Below, piece after piece: positions 44,343-52,584 of a DNA stretch of 64,000 bases. The stretch spans positions 182,427 to 246,426 of the forward strand of contig CAJTZK010000004.1 in NCBI GenBank assembly GCA_910583785.1. The letters are read 5' to 3'. The stretch's first letter is position 1. Every line of letters begins with the position of its first letter. The notes beneath the pieces were generated by a model. The model made no database searches, had not been told where the DNA came from, and was given only the letters and a program-made list of their open reading frames with translations. This stretch comes from an uncultured Oscillibacter sp. (GTDB lineage: Bacteria; Bacillota; Clostridia; Oscillospirales; Oscillospiraceae). The position numbers and the translations under genes were made by a program.

Positions 44343-44477
44343 GGAGAACCTCTTATATTTCCCAAAATCCGGCCGATATTCCAGATGAAAGGAATCAAGA
44401 CCGGAGCGGCTTCCATTGAACGGATTCAAGATTGGGACGCTCAAAACCCACTGAATCTGTGAAATGGAGGAAAAACG

Positions 44478-45035
44478 ATGATTCAAGCGACAAGCAGACA
44501 GAGCATCCCCAAAGAGTGGATGGACCCCATCGGCCCGAACCTGGGCTATGCCAAGCCGGAATTCCGGGAGCAGGTGCTGGAGCTGGCGAAAAAGGGGAGC
44601 GCGGCGCACTTCGACCGCCTAAGGGACCGGCTGGAAAACGGAGTAATCAAGACCCCGCTGACGGCGGAGCAGAAGCAGTACCTGAAGGACAACTTCGACC
44701 TGAAGAACATGAACTGGGAGGACTATCAATCCCTGGTTGACAAGCTCTGCGAGTTTGGCGTTTTGGACCAGGAGGACAAGGACTTCCTCCACTGCGGGTT
44801 CAGCGGCCTGGAAATGACGCCTGTCGATCTCTCCGGGCCCACCTGCACCGCCAGTATGTATACGGCCCCCGTCAGGGACCCCTCGTCCTTTGACTCCTGG
44901 AAGGGCGACGTTCTGGGCTGGATGAAATTCCTCTCCAGCTTCCAGAGCTGGGATTCGGACAGCCAATCCTGGCGGAAGACCGATGAGGCCCGCCTGTTCG
45001 GGAAGGTCCGGGACCTCCTGGACGCGATCGCCTGA
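44478..45035 (+). CDS. Hypothetical protein, first gene of an unknown pair
   Basis: The 185-residue soluble protein contains EFREQVLELAKKGSAAHFDRLRDRLENGVIKTPLTAEQKQYLKD (about residues 28-72), a helical stretch. A central FSGLEMTPVDLSGP motif and a Ser/Trp-rich end (FLSSFQSWDSDSQSWRKTDEARLFGKVRDLLDAI) follow. There is no signal peptide. An AATGGAGG precedes the ATG. It is followed after 35 bases by a 77-residue ORF, and a terminator closes the pair. Family not recognised; the amphipathic helical content suggests a protein-protein partner role, which is only a guess. Confidence 0.75.
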   Translation: MIQATSRQSIPKEWMDPIGPNLGYAKPEFREQVLELAKKGSAAHFDRLRDRLENGVIKTPLTAEQKQYLKDNFDLKNMNWEDYQSLVDKLCEFGVLDQEDKDFLHCGFSGLEMTPVDLSGPTCTASMYTAPVRDPSSFDSWKGDVLGWMKFLSSFQSWDSDSQSWRKTDEARLFGKVRDLLDAIA

Positions 45036-45070
45036 CGGGCTTTCAAACCAATCGAAAGGGAGGCTGGACG

Positions 45071-45304
45071 ATGATTTCAGCGGCAAACGCCTTTGGCTGT
45101 GGAGGGCCCAGAGCCCCTCGCGCTCCTTCCTATACCGGAATGGGACATCAGGCTCTTTTGTTGGGCTTCATGGAGGAGTTCCGCAAAGCCCAGGCCAAGG
45201 CCTGCAAGCAGGATGTGGAGGAGCTCAAACGGGCCGGACTATCGGATAAGCTGGCCGGGAAGGAAGACACCCGGCAGGGCGAAGACGAGAAATTTACTTT
45301 CTAA
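45071..45304 (+). CDS. Hypothetical small protein, second gene of the unknown pair
   Basis: The 77-residue protein begins MISAANAFGCGGPRAPRAPSY, a Gly/Ala/Pro-rich and probably disordered start. It continues with a helix GFMEEFRKAQAKACKQDVEELKRAGL and ends in an acidic/basic tail. AAAGGGAGG lies upstream. It is probably translated with the 185-residue protein. Not recognised. Confidence 0.65.
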   Translation: MISAANAFGCGGPRAPRAPSYTGMGHQALLLGFMEEFRKAQAKACKQDVEELKRAGLSDKLAGKEDTRQGEDEKFTF

Positions 45305-45312
45305 AAGCATAT

Positions 45313-45347
45313 AAAAAAGCGGACCGCCGGAGGGCGGTCCGCTTTTT
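45313..45347. terminator. Bidirectional terminator before copA
   Basis: AAAAAAGCGGACCGCC pairs with GGCGGTCCGCTTTTT over a 4-base loop. It serves the unknown pair and the convergent copA. Confidence 0.92.
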
Positions 45348-45362
45348 GGGGTTTGGGGCGCG

Positions 45363-45572
45363 TTACTGGATGCCAAGCACCTTGTAGTCCTGGTCCTCCA
45401 CGGCCTTTTTCAGGGCCTCGTCCGCAAGCTGGGCGGAGAGGGTCACCACCGCCGTGCCGCTCTCGTGGCTGACGCTGGCGGCGCTGACCTCCGGCAGGGC
45501 CTCCAGGGCCTTCTTAACTCTGGCCTCGCAGTGCCCGCACATCATGCCCTCGATTTTCATGGTCTTTTCCAT
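45363..45572 (-). CDS. Possible internal translation product: CopZ-like chaperone
   Basis: Inside copA and in the same frame, GAGGAGG sits 8 bases before the ATG encoding MEKTMKIEGMMCGHCEARV. Initiation there would yield a 69-residue free copper chaperone identical to the ATPase's C-terminal domain. The ribosome-binding site is as good as those of ordinary genes in this window. Whether it is used is not known. Confidence 0.5.
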   Translation of the reverse strand: MEKTMKIEGMMCGHCEARVKKALEALPEVSAASVSHESGTAVVTLSAQLADEALKKAVEDQDYKVLGIQ

Positions 45573-47888
45573 AGTCGTTACCTCCTCGGAATGTTTGGTG
45601 TGTCTTGCTTGGATGGGCTTATCTTTCTTCGCGTCCCGCAGGTTGAACAGGTTCAGCCGCAGGGCGTTGGAAACTACGCAGAAGCTGGAGAGGCTCATGG
45701 CCGCCGCGCCGAACATGGGGTTCAGCGTCAGGCCGAAGGGGATGAAGAGCCCCGCCGCCAGGGGGATGCCGATGGTGTTGTAGAAGAACGCCCAGAACAG
45801 GTTCTCGTGGATGTTCCGCAGGGTGGCCCGGCTGAGCCGGATGGCGGCGGGCACGTCGGAGAGGCGGCTTTTCATCAGTACCACGTCCGCCGCGTCGATG
45901 GCCACGTCCGCCCCCGCGCCGATGGCAATTCCCGTGTCCGCCCGGGTGAGGGCCGGGGCGTCGTTGATGCCGTCGCCTACCATGGCGACCCTGCCCTGGT
46001 CCTTGAGCTTCCGGATGACGCTCTCCTTGCCGTCGGGCAGGACCCCGGCGATGACCTCATCTACCCCGGCCTGCTTTCCGATGGCCTGGGCGGTCCGCTG
46101 GTTGTCCCCGGTGAGCATGACCACCCGGATGCCCATATTCTGGAGCTCCTTGACGGCCTGGGGACTGTCCTCCTTGATGACGTCCGCCACGGCGATGACG
46201 CCCAGCAGTTCCCCGTCCCGGCTGAAAAACAGGGGAGTCTTGCCCTGGGCGGCCAGGGCCTCGGCCTTGGACTGGAGGTCCTGGGGGACCGTGGCCTGGG
46301 TACTGATAAAGCGGAGGCTGCCGCCGCTGAGGGAGGCCCCGCCCAGCCGGGCGGTGAGGCCGTTCCCCGGAAGGGCCTGGAAGTCCGTGGCTTCCTCCGC
46401 CGGGATTTGCGCCTCTTCCGCCTTTTGCAGGATGGCTTTCGCCAGGGGGTGCTCGCTCTTTTGCTCCAGGGCGCGGGCCAGGCGGAGCAGTTCCGCTTCC
46501 GGGAGCCCTTGGGCCGGGAGGAGGTCCGTCACCCGGGGTTCCCCCTGGGTGATGGTGCCCGTCTTGTCCAGGGCCACGATCTCCGTCCGGCCCGCGGCCT
46601 CCAGGGAGGCGGCGGTTTTGAAGAGAATCCCGTTTTTGGCTCCCATGCCGTTGCCCACCATGATGGCCACGGGAGTGGCCAGCCCCAGGGCGCAGGGGCA
46701 GGAGATCACCAGTACGGAGATGCCCCTTGCCAGGGCGAAGCCGAAGCCCTGCCCCAGCAGCAGCCACACCAGGGTGGTGGCCAGGGCGACGCCGATGACC
46801 GCCGGGACGAAGATGCCGGAGACCTTGTCGGCGATTTTGGCGATGGGGGCTTTTGTCGCCGCCGCGTCGCTGACCATCTGGATGATTTGGGAAAGGGTGG
46901 TGTCCTCTCCCACCCGGGTGGCCCGGCACTTGAGGAAGCCGGACTGGTTCACCGTGGCGGCGGACACGCCGTCCCCCGGGGCTTTGTCCACGGGGATGCT
47001 CTCCCCGGTGAGGGCGGATTCGTTGACGGCGCTGGAGCCCTCCACCACCACGCCGTCCACCGGGATGTTCTCCCCGGGGCGGACCAGGAAGATATCGTCC
47101 TTTTGGACCTGCTCGATGGGGACGGTGGTTTCGGTCCCGTTCCGTTCCAGCACGGCGGTCTTGGGGGCCAGCTTCATGAGGCTTTTCAGCGCGTCGGTGG
47201 TCTTCCCCTTGGAGCGGGCCTCCAGCATTTTGCCCACGGTGATGAGGGCCAGGATCATGGCGGCGGACTCGAAGTAGAACTCCATCATGTAGTCCATCAC
47301 CGCCGCCGCGTCTCCCCGGACCTGGGCGCCTGTCATGGCAAAGAGGGCATAGGTGCTGTAGACAAAGGCCGCCGAGGCCCCCAGGGCCACCAGGGTGTCC
47401 ATGTTGGGCGCCCGGTGCCAGAGGCTCTTGAAGCCGCTGATGAAGAATTTTTGGTTGATGACCATGACGGCCACCGTCAAAAGGAGCTGGATCAGGCCCA
47501 TGGCAACGTGGTTCCCATGAAGAACCTGGGGGACGGGCCAGTTCCACATCATATGGCCCATGGAGAAGTACATCAGCACCGCCAGGAAGAGCAGGGAGGA
47601 CCAGAGCCTCTTTTTCAAAAGCGGGGTCTCATGGTCCGCCAGGGCGTCCTCCGGATTGGCGGGGGCCCCGGCGGGAGCCGCCGTTCCCGCGCCCTTTTTT
47701 GACGCGCCGTAGCCCACGCCCTCCACGGCGGCGACGATTTCAGCGGGGTCGGCGCTGCCCTCTACGCCCATGGAGTTGGTCAAGAGGCTGACGGAGCAGG
47801 CCGTGACCCCCGGTACCTTGCCCACGGCCTTTTCCACCCGGGCGGAGCAGGCGGCGCAGCTCATGCCGGTGACATTGTATTGTTCCAT
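45363..47888 (-). CDS. copA: Copper-exporting P1B ATPase with N- and C-terminal metal-binding domains
   Basis: The 841-residue protein has an N-terminal heavy-metal domain (MEQYNVTGMSCAACSARVEKAV) and membrane helices. Its transmembrane copper site is CPC in VISCPCALGLATP. The actuator TGESIPVDK, the phosphorylation motif DKTGTITQG, and the ATP-binding GDGINDAPAL and HPLAKA follow. After the last helix pair there is a linker and a second heavy-metal domain (KIEGMMCGHCEARVKKALE). It pumps Cu(I) out of the cytoplasm. Divided from csoR by 35 bases and probably co-transcribed with it. The C-terminal domain has its own ribosome-binding site (see separate entry). Confidence 0.97.
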   Translation of the reverse strand: MEQYNVTGMSCAACSARVEKAVGKVPGVTACSVSLLTNSMGVEGSADPAEIVAAVEGVGYGASKKGAGTAAPAGAPANPEDALADHETPLLKKRLWSSLLFLAVLMYFSMGHMMWNWPVPQVLHGNHVAMGLIQLLLTVAVMVINQKFFISGFKSLWHRAPNMDTLVALGASAAFVYSTYALFAMTGAQVRGDAAAVMDYMMEFYFESAAMILALITVGKMLEARSKGKTTDALKSLMKLAPKTAVLERNGTETTVPIEQVQKDDIFLVRPGENIPVDGVVVEGSSAVNESALTGESIPVDKAPGDGVSAATVNQSGFLKCRATRVGEDTTLSQIIQMVSDAAATKAPIAKIADKVSGIFVPAVIGVALATTLVWLLLGQGFGFALARGISVLVISCPCALGLATPVAIMVGNGMGAKNGILFKTAASLEAAGRTEIVALDKTGTITQGEPRVTDLLPAQGLPEAELLRLARALEQKSEHPLAKAILQKAEEAQIPAEEATDFQALPGNGLTARLGGASLSGGSLRFISTQATVPQDLQSKAEALAAQGKTPLFFSRDGELLGVIAVADVIKEDSPQAVKELQNMGIRVVMLTGDNQRTAQAIGKQAGVDEVIAGVLPDGKESVIRKLKDQGRVAMVGDGINDAPALTRADTGIAIGAGADVAIDAADVVLMKSRLSDVPAAIRLSRATLRNIHENLFWAFFYNTIGIPLAAGLFIPFGLTLNPMFGAAAMSLSSFCVVSNALRLNLFNLRDAKKDKPIQARHTKHSEEVTTMEKTMKIEGMMCGHCEARVKKALEALPEVSAASVSHESGTAVVTLSAQLADEALKKAVEDQDYKVLGIQ

Positions 47889-47923
47889 AAGCGGGTCCTC
47901 CTATAATTAAACATTTATGGGCG

Positions 47924-48220
47924 TTATTTCATCAGCTTCTGGAGGGTGCACAGCAGCTCCTCCACCGTCTCATCCTTCCCCTCCCGGATGTCCCGGGTGA
48001 CGCAGGTACGGATATGCTCGCTGAGCAGCTCCTTGGCGAAGGCGTTGAGGGCCGCGCTGGCGGCGGCCACCTGGGCCAGGATGTCGGGACAGTAAGCGCT
48101 GCGCTCCACCATGCCCCGGATGCCCCGGATCTGGCCCTCCACCCGGTTCAGGCGGTTGATGAGCCGCCGGGCCTCTTCCTCGGAGCGCTCTTTGCTCTTG
48201 TGGCAGCCGCAGGTTTCCAT
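47924..48220 (-). CDS. csoR: CsoR-type copper-sensing repressor
   Basis: The 98-residue all-helical protein contains RLINRLNRVEGQIRGIRGMVERSAYCPDILAQVAAASAALNAFAKELL (about 24-71). The CsoR ligands are Cys in YCPDIL, with the His/Cys pair in EHIRTCV. An N-terminal METCGCHKSKE adds extra thiols. It represses the operon until Cu(I) binds. The start follows AAAGGAGG; the longer frame upstream would include the operator. First gene of the csoR-copA operon. Confidence 0.95.
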   Translation of the reverse strand: METCGCHKSKERSEEEARRLINRLNRVEGQIRGIRGMVERSAYCPDILAQVAAASAALNAFAKELLSEHIRTCVTRDIREGKDETVEELLCTLQKLMK

Positions 48221-48242
48221 GGCAGGCGCCTCCTTTGTTAGA

Positions 48243-48292
48243 ATACCCCCAGGGGGTATCTTGATAATATACCCCCTGGGGGTATTTGTCAA
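48243..48292 (-). promoter_or_regulatory. csoR-copA promoter with two CsoR operators
   Basis: Minus strand: TTGACA, 17-base spacer, TATTAT. The spacer is itself a 17-bp palindrome ATACCCCCAGGGGGTAT-type site (48269-48285), and a second one lies at 48243-48259 after the -10. Both match the known CsoR box (TACCCC/GGGGTA). Confidence 0.92.
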
Positions 48293-48302
48293 GCCCCAAT
48301 TT

Positions 48303-48337
48303 AAAAAAACCGGCACAGGGAGCGTTCCCCATGCCGG
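48303..48337 (-). terminator. Terminator of the beta-helix transferase gene
   Basis: On the minus strand CCGGCA pairs with TGCCGG around a G/C-rich loop and is followed by TTTTTTT. It ends the gene at 48357 just before the csoR promoter. Confidence 0.8.
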
Positions 48338-48356
48338 GCCTCTTTATGAATCTGCC

Positions 48357-49019
48357 TCAATCCCGGTGCGCCACGTTTCCGGGGGCTTTGAAGATGCTGT
48401 CCGGCGGGACGGCGCCCCGGACGGAGGACAGGGGATAGACGCTGGCGTTCCGCCCCAGGACGGAGCCGGGGTTCAGCACGCTGTTGCAGCCCACCTCCAC
48501 ATGGTCCCCCAGGATGGCGCCGAACTTCTTCCGGCCCGTTTCCAGCCGCTCCCCTTCGTTCCGCACTGTCACCAGCGTTTTGTCGGACTTGACGTTGGAG
48601 GTGATGGACCCGGCGCCCATGTGGCTCTTGAAGCCCAGGATGGAGTCCCCCACATAATTATAATGGGGGGTCTGGACGCCGTCGAAGAGGATGACGTTTT
48701 TCAATTCCACGGAGTTGCCCACCACGCAGCCCGCCCCCACCAGGGCGGAGCCCCGGAGGAAGGCACAGTGCCGGACCTCGGTGCCCGGGCCGATGACGCA
48801 GGGCGCGCCCAGGAAGGCCGTGGGGGCCACGGAGGCGGTCTTGTGGACCCAGACGCCGGGGGAACGCTCCTCGTACTCCGCCGGGTCCAGGGAGGGGCCC
48901 AGCTGCAAAATCAGGTCCTTGATGCCGTCCAGGGCTTCCCAGGGGTATTGGAATTGGGCCAGGTAATCTCCCGCCAGGGTGTGGGAGAGGTCCAGCAGGG
49001 CCGTGGTGGTCAGATTCAT
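48357..49019 (-). CDS. Left-handed beta-helix acyl/nucleotidyltransferase-like protein
   Basis: The 220-residue protein has a short helical N-terminus (LTTTALLDLSHTLAGDYLAQ) and then hexapeptide-repeat coils (VAPTAFLGAPCVIGPG, VGAGCVVGNSVELKNVILFDG, LGDHVEVGCNSVLNPGSVLGRNASVYP). This resembles the acetyltransferase half of GlmU without a nucleotidyltransferase domain. It could modify a sugar nucleotide or small amine. The start was chosen at ATGAATCTG behind CAGGAGG; the longer frame upstream crosses the promoter. Confidence 0.8.
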   Translation of the reverse strand: MNLTTTALLDLSHTLAGDYLAQFQYPWEALDGIKDLILQLGPSLDPAEYEERSPGVWVHKTASVAPTAFLGAPCVIGPGTEVRHCAFLRGSALVGAGCVVGNSVELKNVILFDGVQTPHYNYVGDSILGFKSHMGAGSITSNVKSDKTLVTVRNEGERLETGRKKFGAILGDHVEVGCNSVLNPGSVLGRNASVYPLSSVRGAVPPDSIFKAPGNVAHRD

Positions 49020-49065
49020 AATGCGCCTCCTGTTTTCGCCGCCAAAGGGGCGGCAGTCTGGCGTT

Positions 49066-49094
49066 ATTATATACCCATTTTCCAGGAGTTGCAA
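49066..49094 (-). promoter_or_regulatory. Promoter of the beta-helix transferase gene
   Basis: Minus strand: TTGCAA, 17-base spacer, perfect TATAAT. Confidence 0.85.
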
Positions 49095-49148
49095 GGGGAA
49101 GCCAGGCTTGGGGAGTGTCCATGGGCGCATTTTTTGAAGAGGAAACCC

Positions 49149-49225
49149 GCCGGGGCGGGCTTGTGTGCCCGCCTTGCTTTGCGCAAGCGCCGGGGCAAAG
49201 GGCGGACCCGCCGGCCCGCCCCGGC
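49149..49225 (-). terminator. Large GC hairpin after pdaA
   Basis: GCCGGGGCGGGC (49149-49160) and its exact complement (49214-49225) can pair around 53 bases, which include a smaller GCGCAAGCGC-type stem. It lies 30 bases past the pdaA stop. No T tract of note. Confidence 0.5.
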
Positions 49226-49255
49226 AAAACATATATGCCCGTGCCGGACACTCCC

Positions 49256-50062
49256 TCAGGCTCCGGGCAGTTCCTCCAGGGAGGCGAACTGGTAGCCCAT
49301 GTCCTCCCACTTGGTGAGAAGCTCGTCCAGGATGTCCGCGTTGGTCTTAGAGGTGGAGTGAAGGAGGACAATGGCCCCGTCGTGAATGCGGGGGAGGAGC
49401 TTGGCGTAGGCCTGCTCCGCCGTGGGCTGGTTGTCCACGTACCAGTCCACGTAGGCCAGGCTCCAGAACACCGTCTTGTAGCCCAGGGCCTGGGCCTGCT
49501 TGAGGTTTTCCTCGCTGTACTTCCCCTGGGGCGGACGGTAGAAACGGGGAAGTTCTTTCCCGGTGGCCTCCTGGTAAAGGGCCGCCAGGCTGTCCAGCTC
49601 CTTCTGGAAGTCCGCCTGGCTGGAGATGGCGGACATGTCCGGGTGGTGGAAGGTGTGGTTGCCCACGATGTGGCCCTCCTCCGCCATGCGGCGGATGATA
49701 TCCGGGGAGGTTTCGATCATGTTGCCCACCACGAAGAAGGCCGCCGGGGCGTTGTGTTTTTCCAGGGCATCCAGGATTTGTTCCGTGTAGCCATTTTCAT
49801 AGCCGCAGTCGAAGGTCAGGTAGATCACCTTCCGGGACGTATCTCCCAGGAACCAGGCGCCGTATTGGGCCAGGTCCTCCACGGAGGCGTTGCCCACGGG
49901 GGACTGGCCTTCCTGGGGAAAGGAGAGGCCCCAGTTGTCGGCAGAGGCCGGGATGATGGCCGGGGCGGCGGCGGGGAGGGAAGTTCCCTGGAGATAGAGC
50001 ATCCCCGCCAGGAAGAGAAGGGGGAGCATGAGGAGAAGGAAGTTTCGCATACGCTGGAGCAT
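49256..50062 (-). CDS. pdaA: Polysaccharide deacetylase, PdaA-like (muramic delta-lactam synthesis)
   Basis: The 268-residue protein has an N-terminal membrane anchor (FLLLMLPLLFLAGMLYL) and the NodB deacetylase core. TFDCGYENGY is the variant seen in PdaA, where the second catalytic Asp is replaced. IVGNHTFHHPDMS supplies metal His ligands, followed by YRPPQGKYSEENL, VFWSLAYVDWYVD and LLHSTSKTNADIL. PdaA makes the muramic delta-lactam of spore cortex, so this points to endospore formation. The start follows GGAGGTGCC. Monocistronic. Confidence 0.9.
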   Translation of the reverse strand: MLQRMRNFLLLMLPLLFLAGMLYLQGTSLPAAAPAIIPASADNWGLSFPQEGQSPVGNASVEDLAQYGAWFLGDTSRKVIYLTFDCGYENGYTEQILDALEKHNAPAAFFVVGNMIETSPDIIRRMAEEGHIVGNHTFHHPDMSAISSQADFQKELDSLAALYQEATGKELPRFYRPPQGKYSEENLKQAQALGYKTVFWSLAYVDWYVDNQPTAEQAYAKLLPRIHDGAIVLLHSTSKTNADILDELLTKWEDMGYQFASLEELPGA

Positions 50063-50190
50063 AGGCACCTCCGGTTTTGAAGTGTTGTCACGGTTCAGCA
50101 TGTCCGGCGGCGGAGGGATTATCGGTTGAAAAAGCTGGCGGAAGATGTTATATTTGGAGTGTCGGAATTTTGCGGTTTGAGGAGGACGGT

Positions 50191-50904
50191 ATGGCAAAAC
50201 GGAGAGGCAGAACAAAACAGCAGCTGACGCCGAAGCAGCTGGCGGCGCTGCTGGTCCTGTGCGTAATCGCGGCGGCGGTCCAGTGGCATTTAAGGCCGGA
50301 ACCAGTGTCCCTGGAGGATATCCCAGCGTGGAGCGGCGCGGCCTACGTGGAGCTGGAGGACAACCAGCCGGGCTTCACCAAGGAGGAGATGACGCTGGAG
50401 GCCTTTGAGGACTACAGCGAATTGGACTATCTGGGCCGGTGCGGCGTGGCCTACGCCAACGTCTGCCCGGAGCTGATGCCCACGGAGGAGCGGGAGAGCA
50501 TCGGAAACGTGAAGCCCACGGGCTGGGTTTCCGCCAAGTACGACTGCGTGGACGGGAAGTACCTCTATAACCGGTGCCACCTCATTGGCTTCCAGCTGGC
50601 GGGGGAGAACGCCAACGAGAAAAACCTGATTACCGGGACCCGGTACCTGAACGTCACCGGGATGCTGCCTTTTGAGAACGACGTGGCGGACTACGTCCAG
50701 CGGACGGACAACCACGTGCTCTACCGGGTGACGCCAGTGTTTGTGGGGAACGAGCTGGTGGCCCGGGGGGTGCAGATGGAGGCCTATTCCGTGGAGGACG
50801 CCGGGGACGGCGTGTGCTTTAACATCTTTGCCTATAACGTCCAGCCCGGGGTGGCCATCGACTATGCCACCGGAGAGAGCTGGCTGGAGGAGGATGCGGC
50901 GTGA
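50191..50904 (+). CDS. Membrane-anchored DNA/RNA non-specific endonuclease
   Basis: The 237-residue protein has a cytoplasmic basic start, one membrane segment (LAALLVLCVIAAAVQWHL), and an outside beta-beta-alpha-metal nuclease domain. The active His is in YNRCHLIGFQLAGENANEKNL, where the usual DRGH is NRCH as in many clostridial members. YRVTPVFVGNELVARGV follows. It is related to EndA/NucA nucleases used to degrade or take up external DNA. Start ATG after GAGGAGG. The next gene overlaps its stop (GTGA). Confidence 0.9.
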   Translation: MAKRRGRTKQQLTPKQLAALLVLCVIAAAVQWHLRPEPVSLEDIPAWSGAAYVELEDNQPGFTKEEMTLEAFEDYSELDYLGRCGVAYANVCPELMPTEERESIGNVKPTGWVSAKYDCVDGKYLYNRCHLIGFQLAGENANEKNLITGTRYLNVTGMLPFENDVADYVQRTDNHVLYRVTPVFVGNELVARGVQMEAYSVEDAGDGVCFNIFAYNVQPGVAIDYATGESWLEEDAA

Positions 50905-51575
50905 GGCTTTGGGGATCCTTTGACCGGATGGTGGTCTTTGATACGGAGACCACGGGCATCGACTTTGGAAGGGACCGCATCATCGAGATCGGCGCGGTGT
51001 CCCTGGAGGGCGGGGCGGAGACGGGGGGCATGGACCTCTTCGTCCGCCTGCCGGAGGGGCGGCGGCTGGACCCCTTTATCACGAAGCTCACGGGCATCAC
51101 GGAGGAGCGGCTGGAGGCCGAGGGCGTGGGGGACGAGGAGGCCGCCCGGTCCTTCGTGGAATTGCTGGAAGGGGCGGAGCGGCCCCTGGTCGTGGCGTAT
51201 AACGCCCAGTTTGACCTGAATTTCCTCTTTTACCTGCTCCAGCCCTGGGGCCTGGCGGGGGCACTGAGAAAGCCCCGGTTCCTGGACGCGCTGACGGTGT
51301 ACCGGGACCGGAGGGACTACCCCCACAAGCTGGAGAACGCCATCGCCGCCTATCAGCTGGAGGACCGGGCGGTGAACAGCCACCGGGCGGTTGACGACGC
51401 CCGGGCGGCGGCGCTGCTGCTGGAGGAAATGGCGGCGGAGCGGGACGACCTGGAGCGGTACCTGGACCTCTTCGGCGTGCACCCCAAGTATGGGATGTCG
51501 GGGCGGAAGATATCCTCCGTCACCTACCGGGCCCAGCCCTATGAGCGGCGGAAGCCGCTGTATGAGCTGGAGTAA
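50901..51575 (+). CDS. DEDDh 3'-5' exonuclease (DnaQ/PolC-exonuclease-like)
   Basis: The 224-residue protein has ExoI VVFDTETTGIDFGRDRIIEIGAVSL (residues 11-35), ExoII VVAYNAQFDLNFLF and ExoIII NSHRAVDDARAAALLL with the catalytic His and Asp. It removes nucleotides from 3' ends of DNA or RNA. The start codon GTG overlaps the previous stop, so translation is coupled to the anchored nuclease. Its exact partner polymerase, if any, is unknown. Confidence 0.92.
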   Translation: MRLWGSFDRMVVFDTETTGIDFGRDRIIEIGAVSLEGGAETGGMDLFVRLPEGRRLDPFITKLTGITEERLEAEGVGDEEAARSFVELLEGAERPLVVAYNAQFDLNFLFYLLQPWGLAGALRKPRFLDALTVYRDRRDYPHKLENAIAAYQLEDRAVNSHRAVDDARAAALLLEEMAAERDDLERYLDLFGVHPKYGMSGRKISSVTYRAQPYERRKPLYELE

Positions 51576-51717
51576 GGGGGCGCGTTGTGGCAAGGAGGGG
51601 AGGGGGGACGGCAAAATCATCATTTATCCCCCGCGCAAATACAATAGAACGGGGCAATTACAGTTCAAATGCTGCCTGTAAGGCAATCCCGGTTACGGAT
51701 ACAAGGAGGGGACCAAC

Positions 51718-52584
51718 ATGTTACCGGCAAAGCACGCCGCCCTAGCGGTTAAGATTTTATCGCTGTCCCTCATAGCCGCGCTTTCCTTCTTTGTTGCCAC
51801 CGCGGCGCTTCCCAAGACAAACTTTGTGAAGCATTCCCTGGAAAGCGTAGAGGACAGCAGCGACACGGTGATGCGGTTTTCCGCCGCCACCCTTTCCGCC
51901 TCTTTGGCGATTTCCGCGCTGCCGGATGACTTTGCAACGCCTCTGGCGGACAGCCTGGCGGACATGAACCTCTATTTTGTGGCGATCCTCGTGGTCCTGC
52001 TCCTGGAAAAGCTCCTGATCCGGTACGGCATACAAGCGGCCTTCGGGATTCTCATCCCATTGGCCTGCTTTATCGGGGGGCTGTTCACCGTTACCAAGAG
52101 GAGCCTCCTGAAAAGCCTGGCGGTCCGGCTTTGCGTTCTTGCCCTGGCGGCGGCCTTCGTTGTCCCGTGCAGCACGCACATTACCAGCATGGTTGCGTCC
52201 GACCTCACGGCCTATGTCAATGATACGATTGAAGAAACGGAGGGGGGCTCCGGTAAGCTCCAGGAAGCCATGGAGGACGGAGGCGGGGATAAAACCATGT
52301 TTGAAAAATTGTCGGACCTCTTCCAGACGGCCATCCGCGATATTTCAGATCTGATGCTCCACTTCCAGAACACCATCCGGAAATGCCTGAATTCCATTGC
52401 CATCCTGATCTTAACCAACTGCCTCATGCCGCTGCTCACGTTCTTGGTCCTCAAGTGGATCCTGCGGGAATTGTTTCAAATTGCGGCCCCCCTGCCCTCT
52501 GCGGGGGCGCGGTGCGGCGTTGCCCCGGAACCTGGTTCCAGCTCCGGGCCTGAACTGGTTTGCACAGGCGGGAGGGAGCTATGA
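51718..52584 (+). CDS. Multi-pass membrane protein, unknown
   Basis: The 288-residue protein has hydrophobic segments at about 8-31, 81-98, 105-125, 133-150 and 224-248. Between the last two lies a soluble region with a Gly/Glu-rich part (ETEGGSGKLQEAMEDGGGDK). It starts behind AAGGAGG. Its stop overlaps the ATG of the DUF4230 protein (ATGA), so the two are a unit. The C-terminal tail after residue 255 is Pro/Ser/Gly-rich. I recognise no family. Confidence 0.75.
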   Translation: MLPAKHAALAVKILSLSLIAALSFFVATAALPKTNFVKHSLESVEDSSDTVMRFSAATLSASLAISALPDDFATPLADSLADMNLYFVAILVVLLLEKLLIRYGIQAAFGILIPLACFIGGLFTVTKRSLLKSLAVRLCVLALAAAFVVPCSTHITSMVASDLTAYVNDTIEETEGGSGKLQEAMEDGGGDKTMFEKLSDLFQTAIRDISDLMLHFQNTIRKCLNSIAILILTNCLMPLLTFLVLKWILRELFQIAAPLPSAGARCGVAPEPGSSSGPELVCTGGREL

